From Anaerolineae bacterium (GTDB lineage: Bacteria > Chloroflexota > Anaerolineae > B4-G1), in NCBI GenBank assembly GCA_016783285.1, contig JADHWW010000001.1, forward strand, positions 1 to 64,000: a stretch of 64,000 nt of DNA. Reading direction: 5' to 3'. The position numbers and the translations under genes were made by a program. Below, piece by piece: positions 41,348 through 48,175 of the stretch (position 1 is its first letter; every line of letters starts with the position of its first letter). The notes under the pieces were generated by a model. That model saw nothing but the letters and a program-made list of their open reading frames with translations. It was not told where the DNA came from and did not search any database.

Positions 41348-42197
41348 ATAGCAACTCAGCGAGGCTGTGGAGCACGTAGTCGGGCCGGATATCGGAAGCG
41401 GCCAGGTACTCGGGGGTGGTGACGCCGGTGAGAACAACAGCGGTCGCCATCCCGGCCTCCTGGCCCATGCGAATGTCCGTCTCCAACCGGTCGCCGACGA
41501 TGATACACTCGGAGGCCGGAAGTTGCAAACAGTCGAGGATGGCGCGGGCGGTGATGGGCGAGGGCTTGCCGACGACGACCTCGACCTGCCTGCCGGTGCA
41601 ACCTTCAATCGCGCCGATGACCGCCGCTGCGTCGGGAAGGCCGCCCGTCGAAGTTGGACAGTAGCGGTCGGCGTTTGTGGCGATGAAGCGCGCCCCGGCG
41701 CGGATGGCGTCGAAGGCGATCTGAAGTTTGCGGTAGTCGAAGGTGCGGTCGAAGGAGGCGACGACGAACTGGATCTCGCCGAAGCGGCCTGAAGAGCCGG
41801 CGCTGGGCTGGGTCAGGCGAAAGCCAGCCGCCTGCAGTTCCGCGAGCAGCGGCGGCTCTCCCACGACGAAGAGGGCCGCTCCCGGAGCCTCCTGCTCCAG
41901 CCAGTGTGTCAGCACCCACGAGGAGTTGATGACCTCATCGGGCGGGGTGGGGACACCCAGGCGGGTCAGTTTGGCGGCGTAGTCGGCGCGGGTCTGCAGG
42001 GGCTTGTTGCTGAGGAAGACGACGCGCGAACCGGCTGCTCGCAGCGTTTCAATCGTACGTCTGGCCCCCGGCAGGAGCGCGTCCCCCAGGTAGACGGTGC
42101 CGTCCAGGTCGAGGACGGTGCCAGGGAAGAGGGGGATGGTTTGTTGGTTGGCTGGTTCGTTTGTTTGTTTGTTGGTTGGTTTGATGGTCGGCCTCAC
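41328..42197 (-). CDS. HAD-IIA phosphatase (NagD/AraL family)
   Basis: HAD motif I reads LDLDGTVYLGD, motif II FLSNKP, and motifs III/IV include VVGKPSP and IIVGDRLETDI. The capped C2 layout and length (about 289 residues) match NagD/phosphoglycolate-type phosphatases. The GTG start at 42197 is uncertain because the first 20 residues (PTNKQTNEPANQQ) are encoded by a TTGG/TTTG microsatellite. The 3' end overlaps the MBL fragment, suggesting a rearrangement joined them. Confidence 0.9.
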   Translation of the reverse strand: MRPTIKPTNKQTNEPANQQTIPLFPGTVLDLDGTVYLGDALLPGARRTIETLRAAGSRVVFLSNKPLQTRADYAAKLTRLGVPTPPDEVINSSWVLTHWLEQEAPGAALFVVGEPPLLAELQAAGFRLTQPSAGSSGRFGEIQFVVASFDRTFDYRKLQIAFDAIRAGARFIATNADRYCPTSTGGLPDAAAVIGAIEGCTGRQVEVVVGKPSPITARAILDCLQLPASECIIVGDRLETDIRMGQEAGMATAVVLTGVTTPEYLAASDIRPDYVLHSLAELLYAAAGS

Positions 42198-42313
42198 ACA
42201 GCAGGTTGAAAGACGTGCCAGAAGATACCAGCGATCCAGACCGAAGTGTCTATGACGGCGCGAACACTATCATACACCAGCATGCACTATCCGTCAATGG
42301 CAGCGGAGGGAGA

Positions 42314-42376
42314 GCGCAACGCCTTCGTGTAGTGCCGCTTCTGTGTCCGGGGGTAGCGCTACACGAAGTGTTGCGC
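42314..42376. repeat. 18-bp inverted repeat upstream of the defence operon
   Basis: GCGCAACGCCTTCGTGTAG is repeated inversely at 42359-42376 with one indel, around a 26-base loop. In the 310-base interval 42198-42507 this hairpin, the promoter and a CACAGAG-type short repeat before the start are all I see. Confidence 0.7.
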
Positions 42377-42400
42377 CGCAGCACATAATACTTGTCAACT

Positions 42401-42429
42401 TTGACTTCTGCGCGAAGTTGCACTATACT
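42401..42429 (+). promoter_or_regulatory. Promoter of the defence operon
   Basis: TTGACT, 17 bases, TATACT; about 80 bases of leader precede the helicase start. Confidence 0.7.
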
Positions 42430-42507
42430 GAATCTACCGTAACTACCCAGCAGTCGTTACACAGAGTCACACGGAGAAGACACAGAGAACCACAGAGAGA
42501 GAAACAA

Positions 42508-45500
42508 ATGCTCGAAATCAAACCCGGCCACACCATCCAAGGCCCCCGCTGGCCCGAACCGGTGGACGTCAAGTTAGTGGAAGACCTGGGCGACTACGTC
42601 CACCTGGTGGGCGCAACCACCGGCTCCGGCGAGCACGTGGACCAACTGATCCCCCGCCAGGAACTGGCCCAACTGCAAATCGCTCGCGTCGAGGCCGACT
42701 TTACCGCCTCACCCCGCGAGGTCTTCCTCGCCCTGGAGGCCCGTCGCTACCGCTTCGCCTCCCTCTACGACCCGCTGCTGGCGATGAATACCTCCAAGGT
42801 GGACCCCCTGCCCCACCAGATCGAGGCGGTCTACGGCTACGTGCTGCAGTTGCCCCGCATCCGCTTCCTCATTGCCGACGACCCCGGCGCGGGCAAGACC
42901 ATTATGGCCGGGCTGATCCTCAAGGAACTCAAACTGCGCCACCTGGCCCGCCGCATCCTGATCGTAGTGCCGGGCCATCTCAAGGACCAGTGGCGGCGGG
43001 AGATGAAGGAGCGCTTCGAGGAGACCTTCGTCGTCATAGACCGGGGGGTGATTGACGCCCTGTACAGCGAAAACGTCTGGCAGCGGGAGATGCAGATCAT
43101 CACCTCGATGGACTTCGCCAAGCAGGATGATCTCCTGCCCTCCCTGGCCTCGGTTCACTTCGACCTGGTGATCGTGGACGAGGCGCACAAGATGAGCGCC
43201 TACGTCTACGGCAGCAAGTTGGAGAGGACCAGCCGCTACCGGCTGGGGGAGGTGCTCTCGCGCAGTTCCACCCATCTGCTCTTCCTGACCGCCACGCCCC
43301 ACAAGGGCGACTCGGAGAACTTCCGCCTCTTCCTGGACCTGCTGGAGCCTGGCTTCTTCGCCACCACCGATATGCTGGCGGAATCCATTCGCAACCAGGA
43401 CAATCCCCTCTTCATCCGCCGCGTCAAGGAGGACATGAAAGACTTCGAGGGCAAGCCGCTCTTCCTGCCCCGCCACGTGGAGACCAAACCCTTCAATCTG
43501 GGGCGCGAGTCGGCGCCGGAGAAGGACTTGTATAATGATCTCTCCCGCTACGTGAAGGAGCAGTACAACAAGGCGCTGACACGTAACCGGCAGCGCAATA
43601 TCGCCTTTGCCCTGGTCATCCTCCAGCGACGGCTGGCCTCCAGCACCTACGCCCTCTATCGCTCCCTGGAGCGGCGCAAGAAACGGCTGGAGGACCTTTT
43701 GCAGGAGGCTCTGCAGGGAGCACAGGAAGGGCGTCGAGTGGATGAAGGGAGCCTGGACTTTGATGCTGTGGAGGACCTGAGCGAGGAGGAACGCTGGCGG
43801 CAGGAAGAGATCTGGGAGACACTCAGCGTGGCCGAGAACCGCCAGGAACTGGAGCGGGAGATCCAGACGCTGGAAGGTCTCATCCGGCAGGCCCGCGCCA
43901 TCATCCAGAGCGGGGAGGAAGTCAAACTCCGTCACCTCCGGGAGGCGCTCGACGACCTGAACCGCCAGCATCCCAGTGCCAAGATTCTCATCTTCACCGA
44001 GGCCCGCGACACGCTCTCGTACCTGGAGCAGCGCGTCCGCGAGTGGGGCTACTCCATCTGCACCATCCACGGTGGCATGCGCCTGGAAGAGCGCGTCCGG
44101 GCCGAGGGGGTGTTCAAGAACGAGGCCCAGGTGATGGTGGCCACCGAAGCCGCCGGCGAGGGGATCAACCTGCAGTTCTGCAACCTGATGATCAACTACG
44201 ACATCCCCTGGAATCCCAACCGGTTGGAGCAGCGCATGGGCCGGGTGCACCGCTACGGCCAGACTAGAGAGGTCTTCGTGTTCAACCTGGTGGCCGAGGA
44301 CACCCGCGAGGGGCGGGTGCTCATGCGGCTCTTTGGGAAACTGGAGGAGATCCGCCAGGCATTAGGTAGCGACAAGGTGTTCGACGTATTGGGCGAGGTG
44401 CTCTATGGCAGCGGCAAGAACCTGGCCCAACTGCTGCTGGAGGCTGCCGCCAGTGCCCGCAGTATGGACGAGATACTGGCGGAACTGGACATCCAGGTGG
44501 ACGAGGACTATATCGCCCAGGTGAAGGAGAACCTGGGGGAAAGCCTCGCCACCCGCTACATTGACTACACCCGCATCAAGGAGATGAGAGATCGGGCGAG
44601 GGAGCACCGGCTTATTCCCGAGTACACCCAGGCGTTCTTCCGGAAGGCGATGGAGGCCGCCAGCGGCGACGGCGCCAAGGTGCGCGACCGTGGGGGCAGG
44701 TTCCTCGCCGTGGACGGTATTCCCTTCGAAGTGCGCCGTTTTGCCCAGGAGGATGACTTCAAGAAACGTCACGGCCTGCTCCAGCGGCGCTATCCGATGG
44801 TCGCCTTCGATAAGGACGTTGCTCGCTGGCACGCCCAGGCCGAGTTCGTCTCCTTTGGCCACCCGCTCTTCGAGGCAGTGCTGGCCTGGGTAGAGCGGAA
44901 ACTGGCCGGCAGCCTCTCGCGGGGAGCGGTCTTCACCGACCCCGACGGCCGTATGGACGGGGTATTGCTGTTCTACGAGGGGGACGTGCGGGACGGGTTG
45001 GGGCAGATGGCCGGGCGCAGGCTCTTCGCCCTCTACACCGACCTGACCACCGGCGAGGTTCGCCCCGCCAACCCGGCCCTCCTGTGGGACCTGGCGGAGG
45101 GCGGCGAATTGTCCGATGGACCACCCCCAGACCTGGAAGCCCTCAAGCAGCAGGCCCTGGGTGCGCTGCTGCCGGCTCTCGCCGATTACCGGGAAAAACT
45201 GCAGGCGGAGCGAGATCGCCAGGCCGAGATCAAGGAGAAGTACGGCGTCAAATCCCTGGAGTACCTCATCGTCCAGTTGGACGGCGACCTGATCAATCTC
45301 TATGCCCGGCGCGAGCGAGGGGACAAGGTGGACCTGCCGATCCACAACAAGGAGGAGCAGAAGCGCGGCTACGAGGAAGCGCTGGTGGTCTTGCAGCGCA
45401 CCGTCGGGCAGGAGCGTTGCCTGACGATGGGCATGCCCCGCTTCGTGGGAGCGGTGCGGGTGGTGCCCGCCTCCCAGGCCGATGCAGCGATGAGCGAGGA

Positions 45501-45873
45501 TCCGGACATCGAACAAGTGGGGATGACAGTGACAATGGAGTACGAGCGGGCGCAGGACCGTATCCCGGAGGACGTCGCGGCCGAGAACCTGGGCTTCGAC
45601 GTTCGCTCCACCGACCCAGACTCAGGGCAAAAGCGCTACATTGAGGTCAAGGCCCGGGCCCAGGTCGGCCCCGTGGCGCTGACCCAGAACGAGTGGTTCA
45701 AGGCCAGCCGCTTCGGCCCCGAGTTCTACCTGTACGTGGTCCTCAACGGAGCCACCCGGCCCGAACTGTACATCATTCAAGACCCGGCGAGTAATCTCCA
45801 GCCCGAGGAGCGGGTGGAGGTGCGCTACCTGGTGCCGGTGGGCGACATTACCAGCAAAGGGAAGCGAGTGTGA
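42508..45873 (+). CDS. SNF2-family helicase with C-terminal DUF3883 (PD-(D/E)XK-like) domain
   Basis: The 1121-residue protein carries a SNF2/RapA-type motor. Walker A is DDPGAGKTIMAG, the DEAH box is VDEAHKM, helicase motif V is EAAGEGINLQFC and motif VI is QRMGRVHRYGQ. Residues about 1020-1110 form a DUF3883 domain (LGFDVRSTDPDSGQKRYIEV then KARAQ). Its D...ExK arrangement recalls PD-(D/E)XK nucleases. ATG 42508 was chosen because domain similarity begins there. With the DUF1156 methyltransferase and DUF499 ATPase downstream it forms a putative anti-phage operon. Its 3' end is duplicated at 46307-46370. Confidence 0.9.
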   Translation: MLEIKPGHTIQGPRWPEPVDVKLVEDLGDYVHLVGATTGSGEHVDQLIPRQELAQLQIARVEADFTASPREVFLALEARRYRFASLYDPLLAMNTSKVDPLPHQIEAVYGYVLQLPRIRFLIADDPGAGKTIMAGLILKELKLRHLARRILIVVPGHLKDQWRREMKERFEETFVVIDRGVIDALYSENVWQREMQIITSMDFAKQDDLLPSLASVHFDLVIVDEAHKMSAYVYGSKLERTSRYRLGEVLSRSSTHLLFLTATPHKGDSENFRLFLDLLEPGFFATTDMLAESIRNQDNPLFIRRVKEDMKDFEGKPLFLPRHVETKPFNLGRESAPEKDLYNDLSRYVKEQYNKALTRNRQRNIAFALVILQRRLASSTYALYRSLERRKKRLEDLLQEALQGAQEGRRVDEGSLDFDAVEDLSEEERWRQEEIWETLSVAENRQELEREIQTLEGLIRQARAIIQSGEEVKLRHLREALDDLNRQHPSAKILIFTEARDTLSYLEQRVREWGYSICTIHGGMRLEERVRAEGVFKNEAQVMVATEAAGEGINLQFCNLMINYDIPWNPNRLEQRMGRVHRYGQTREVFVFNLVAEDTREGRVLMRLFGKLEEIRQALGSDKVFDVLGEVLYGSGKNLAQLLLEAAASARSMDEILAELDIQVDEDYIAQVKENLGESLATRYIDYTRIKEMRDRAREHRLIPEYTQAFFRKAMEAASGDGAKVRDRGGRFLAVDGIPFEVRRFAQEDDFKKRHGLLQRRYPMVAFDKDVARWHAQAEFVSFGHPLFEAVLAWVERKLAGSLSRGAVFTDPDGRMDGVLLFYEGDVRDGLGQMAGRRLFALYTDLTTGEVRPANPALLWDLAEGGELSDGPPPDLEALKQQALGALLPALADYREKLQAERDRQAEIKEKYGVKSLEYLIVQLDGDLINLYARRERGDKVDLPIHNKEEQKRGYEEALVVLQRTVGQERCLTMGMPRFVGAVRVVPASQADAAMSEDPDIEQVGMTVTMEYERAQDRIPEDVAAENLGFDVRSTDPDSGQKRYIEVKARAQVGPVALTQNEWFKASRFGPEFYLYVVLNGATRPELYIIQDPASNLQPEERVEVRYLVPVGDITSKGKRV
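45765..45828 (+). repeat. 64-bp direct repeat, copy A (inside helicase 3' end)
   Basis: Identical to 46307-46370 except at two positions; weaker similarity continues for about 24 bases beyond. Confidence 0.95.
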
Positions 45874-45952
45874 CTGCGCGTGTTTGCAGGGGAGTCTTGT
45901 ATAGAAACACGCGGATTGTATCCCGTTGAGCATAAGATAGGGAGGCTGTGCT

Positions 45953-46207
45953 ATGACTGTGACGATTTCTTTCCAAGTGCCGGAGGAGCCACTTATCAGC
46001 TTGAAGGAGCGGCCGGAGTCCTTTGCCCGCGAGTTGCAGATGCTGGCAGCGGTCAAGCTATACGAGTTGGGCAAGCTTTCCTCGGGACGGGCCGCACAAC
46101 TGGCAGGGGTCACGCGGGTAGAGTTCCTGATGGCGCTGGGACGCTATCAAGTCTCGCCCTTTGTGCTGGATGCAGAGACGCTGGCGCAGGATGTAGCCAA
46201 TGCCTGA
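45953..46207 (+). CDS. UPF0175-family putative antitoxin
   Basis: The 84-residue protein has the UPF0175 pattern (FARELQMLAAVKLYELGKLS, SGRAAQLAGVTRVEFLMALG), a helix-turn-helix-like fold that pairs with DUF3368 PIN-fold toxins. It overlaps the next frame by eight bases, the classic arrangement. The partner toxin is truncated, so this may be an orphan antitoxin. AGGGAGG provides the ribosome-binding site. Confidence 0.85.
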   Translation: MTVTISFQVPEEPLISLKERPESFARELQMLAAVKLYELGKLSSGRAAQLAGVTRVEFLMALGRYQVSPFVLDAETLAQDVANA

Positions 46208-46430
46208 GAGAGTGACAATTTGCAACACGTCCCCCTTGTTGTACCTGCATATCGTGGGACAGTTGGAACTGTTGCCGCAACTCTATGGACAAGTACTCAT
46301 CCCCCCACTGTACATCATTCAAGACCCGGCGAGCAATCTCCAGCCCGAGGAGCGGGTCGAGGTGCGCTACTGGGTGCGGGTGGAGGAGATCACGCGAGTT
46401 GCTTCTGCGCCGACGCCGCCGGTGGCGTGA
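46200..46430 (+). pseudogene. DUF3368/PIN toxin truncated and fused to a copy of the helicase 3' end
   Basis: The first 35 codons encode the start of a DUF3368 PIN-fold toxin (TICNTSPLLYLHIVGQLELL, with the first active-site aspartate region replaced by CNTSPL as in the family). From 46307 the frame switches abruptly to the helicase C terminus (LYIIQDPASNLQPEERVEVR). The catalytic remainder of the toxin is missing. The junction is a recombination scar, and the product is unlikely to be toxic. Confidence 0.8.
46307..46370 (+). repeat. 64-bp direct repeat, copy B (after UPF0175/DUF3368 insert)
   Basis: The downstream member of the duplication of the helicase 3' end. The two copies bracket 478 bases containing the UPF0175 and truncated DUF3368 genes. 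Confidence 0.95.
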
Positions 46431-46436
46431 CTTCGC

Positions 46437-46465
46437 TTGCCCTATCTTCAGCCCTGTGGTATACT
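46437..46465 (+). promoter_or_regulatory. Promoter of the AbrB/PIN pair
   Basis: TTGCCC, 17 bases, TATACT lie 50 bases before the antitoxin start. Confidence 0.6.
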
Positions 46466-46515
46466 CCCCGTGCAGATAATCAGCAATGGCTGAAATACGG
46501 ACAAGGGAGGGAATT

Positions 46516-46794
46516 ATGGATGCGACCGTTCAAGTCCGCAAGCGGGGCGTGTTGACGCTCCCGGCCGGGCTGCGGGAGAAGTACGGCGTTCGGGAAGGGG
46601 ACACGTTCCGCCTGATAGACCTGGATGGCATCTGGGTGCTCACGCCGATGGTCCCGATGGTGCCGGAACTGGCGCGGGAGATCGAGCGGGCGCGACTTGA
46701 GGCCGGTTTGAGTGTTGAGGAACTGGTGCAGAGCCTGCGAGAGCAACGCGAGCGGTACTACCAGGAGAAGTATGCCGCCAATCAGGCGACGTAA
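46516..46794 (+). CDS. AbrB/MazE-type swapped-hairpin antitoxin
   Basis: A 92-residue protein with an N-terminal SpoVT/AbrB domain (VQVRKRGVLTLPAGLREKYG, VREGDTFRLIDLDG) and a C-terminal helix that would wrap the toxin (EELVQSLREQRERYY). GGGAGG precedes ATG 46516. It overlaps the PIN gene by 23 bases. It is expected to bind its own promoter and neutralise the PIN toxin. Confidence 0.88.
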   Translation: MDATVQVRKRGVLTLPAGLREKYGVREGDTFRLIDLDGIWVLTPMVPMVPELAREIERARLEAGLSVEELVQSLREQRERYYQEKYAANQAT

Positions 46795-47242
46795 GCCCCG
46801 CGTCTTCGTGGACGCTGACGTGCTCTTTGCCGGGGCCGCTTCGCCCAGCGAACACGGCGCCAGCCTCGTCATCCTGCGGATGGGCGAGATCACGTTGATT
46901 GAACCCCTCACCTCTCAGCAGGTGATCGCCGAGGCGGAGCGCAACCTGGAAGAGAAACTCCCCCAGGCCCTCCCGGCCTTTCGGCTGCTGGTCAGCCGCT
47001 GCCTGCGGGTGGTTCCCGATCCCCGGCCGGAGGACCTGGCCCCCTATGCGGGGGCTGCGGACCCGAAGGACCTGCCCATCCTGGTCGCTGCCGTGCGGGA
47101 GGTCTGCCCCTGGCTGGTCACCTTCAACGTGCGTCATTTTCAACCGGGGCTCTCGGACATCACCGTCCTGCGGCCTGGGGATTTCGTGCTACATGTCCGG
47201 GACTTGCTGGCCCACCTGAGCCCCGTAGGAGAAGAACCATGA
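46772..47242 (+). CDS. PIN-domain putative RNase toxin
   Basis: The 156-residue PIN domain has acidic active-site residues in VFVDADVLFAG, AEAERNLEE, and AADPKDLPILVAA. Start is ATG 46772 inside the antitoxin gene. Together they form a VapBC-like pair. Its stop overlaps ATG 47239 (ATGA), which was probably the original start context of the DUF1156 methyltransferase gene before the next gene pair was inserted. Confidence 0.87.
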   Translation: MPPIRRRKPRVFVDADVLFAGAASPSEHGASLVILRMGEITLIEPLTSQQVIAEAERNLEEKLPQALPAFRLLVSRCLRVVPDPRPEDLAPYAGAADPKDLPILVAAVREVCPWLVTFNVRHFQPGLSDITVLRPGDFVLHVRDLLAHLSPVGEEP

Positions 47243-47595
47243 CCGACCGCCATTTCATCGAGGAATCCTTCCCCGTCAAAGAAGGGGATCACTCAGCCAG
47301 TCGGGGCGGCCTCGCACAGTCCCCGATGGTTCATCTCTTCTCCGACACCCGACCTGAGGCCGAAGCGGTGCTGATCGGGCTTTTGCGCCAGGCTCCGCCG
47401 TGGCGCAAGTTGCACATGGTGGGCCAACTGAACCAGACCGTGCGCACGTTGGCCCTCAGCGGGCTGCGCCAACGGTACCCCGAGGCTGCTCCCCAGGAAT
47501 TGCGTCGCCGCCTGGCCGACCTGTTGCTCGGCCCTGACCTTGCCGCCCTGGTATACGGCCCACTGGAAGTGCAGGAGGCTCCCGATGCTGTCTGA
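47239..47595 (+). CDS. Small helical protein of a nucleotidyltransferase pair, with a captured DUF1156 N terminus
   Basis: The first 16 codons copy the methyltransferase N terminus (RHFIEESFPVKE). From ATG 47326 the native protein seems to begin (VHLFSDTRPEAEAVLIGLLR, then LNQTVRTLALSGLRQRYPEA, RRRLADLLLG). It overlaps the nucleotidyltransferase gene by 11 bases, as expected for a two-gene antitoxin/toxin-like module. The function of this helical family is not known to me. Translation may start at 47239 (AGGAGAAG) or 47326. Confidence 0.7.
   Translation: MTDRHFIEESFPVKEGDHSASRGGLAQSPMVHLFSDTRPEAEAVLIGLLRQAPPWRKLHMVGQLNQTVRTLALSGLRQRYPEAAPQELRRRLADLLLGPDLAALVYGPLEVQEAPDAV
47248..47284 (+). 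repeat. 37-bp direct repeat, copy A (DUF1156 5' end)
   Basis: Matches 48205-48241 with one mismatch; the pair brackets the inserted nucleotidyltransferase module. Confidence 0.95.
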
Positions 47596-48175
47596 ACCTA
47601 TAGCCGTGACATTGCTGGTCATTGAAGCGTTAGAGGCATTGGACGTGCCGTACCTGATCGGCGGGTCGCTGGCCAGCGCAGTACACGGTGTGGCGCGGGC
47701 GACCGCGGACACCGATCTGGTGGCCGATTTGCGTTTTGAGCACGCCGAACCCCTGGCCCAGGCCCTGAGGGACGCTTTCTACGTGGACGCCGAATCCATC
47801 CAGGACGCCATCCGCCACCGCAGCAGTTTTAACGTCATCCACCTGGAGACAATGTTCAAGGTGGACGTTTTCGTCCGCAAGCAGCGTCCCTTTGACCAGG
47901 CACAGTTCGAGCGCCGCATACCCCAGGTCGTCGCCACCGATCCGGAACGCACGGCCTACGTCGCCAGCCCTGAAGACATCGTCCTGGCAAAACTGGAATG
48001 GTATCGTTTGGGCGGCGAGGTCTCGGACCGCCAGTGGCGCGACGTGTTGGGAGTCCTCAAAGTGCAAGGGGAGCGGCTTGATTTGGTGTATCTTCGCCGC
48101 TGGGCGACTGCATTGAAGATAGCCGACCTGTTGGAAAAGGCCCTGACCGCAGCAGAACACAAGGAGACCGTATGA
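47585..48175 (+). CDS. Nucleotidyltransferase-fold protein (AbiEii/MNT-like)
   Basis: The 196-residue protein has the polymerase-beta-like pattern GGSLASAVHG...ADTDLVADL, followed by FKVDVFVRK with the third acidic residue and a C-terminal helical part (EDIVLAKLEWYRLGG). It resembles toxin-like nucleotidyltransferases that inactivate tRNA or partner proteins (AbiEii, MNT). Its stop overlaps the DUF1156 start (ATGA). It is the second gene of the module inserted between the PIN gene and the methyltransferase. Confidence 0.83.
   Translation: MLSEPIAVTLLVIEALEALDVPYLIGGSLASAVHGVARATADTDLVADLRFEHAEPLAQALRDAFYVDAESIQDAIRHRSSFNVIHLETMFKVDVFVRKQRPFDQAQFERRIPQVVATDPERTAYVASPEDIVLAKLEWYRLGGEVSDRQWRDVLGVLKVQGERLDLVYLRRWATALKIADLLEKALTAAEHKETV

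Noticed and set aside
41348..41608. N-terminal half of the MBL fragment's open frame
   Set aside because: Proline/serine-rich translation is the shadow of the HAD gene; only the part after 41347 resembles an MBL protein.
42709..44250. 513-residue minus-strand frame opposite the helicase
   Set aside because: Shadow of the helicase gene; no start signals or domain.
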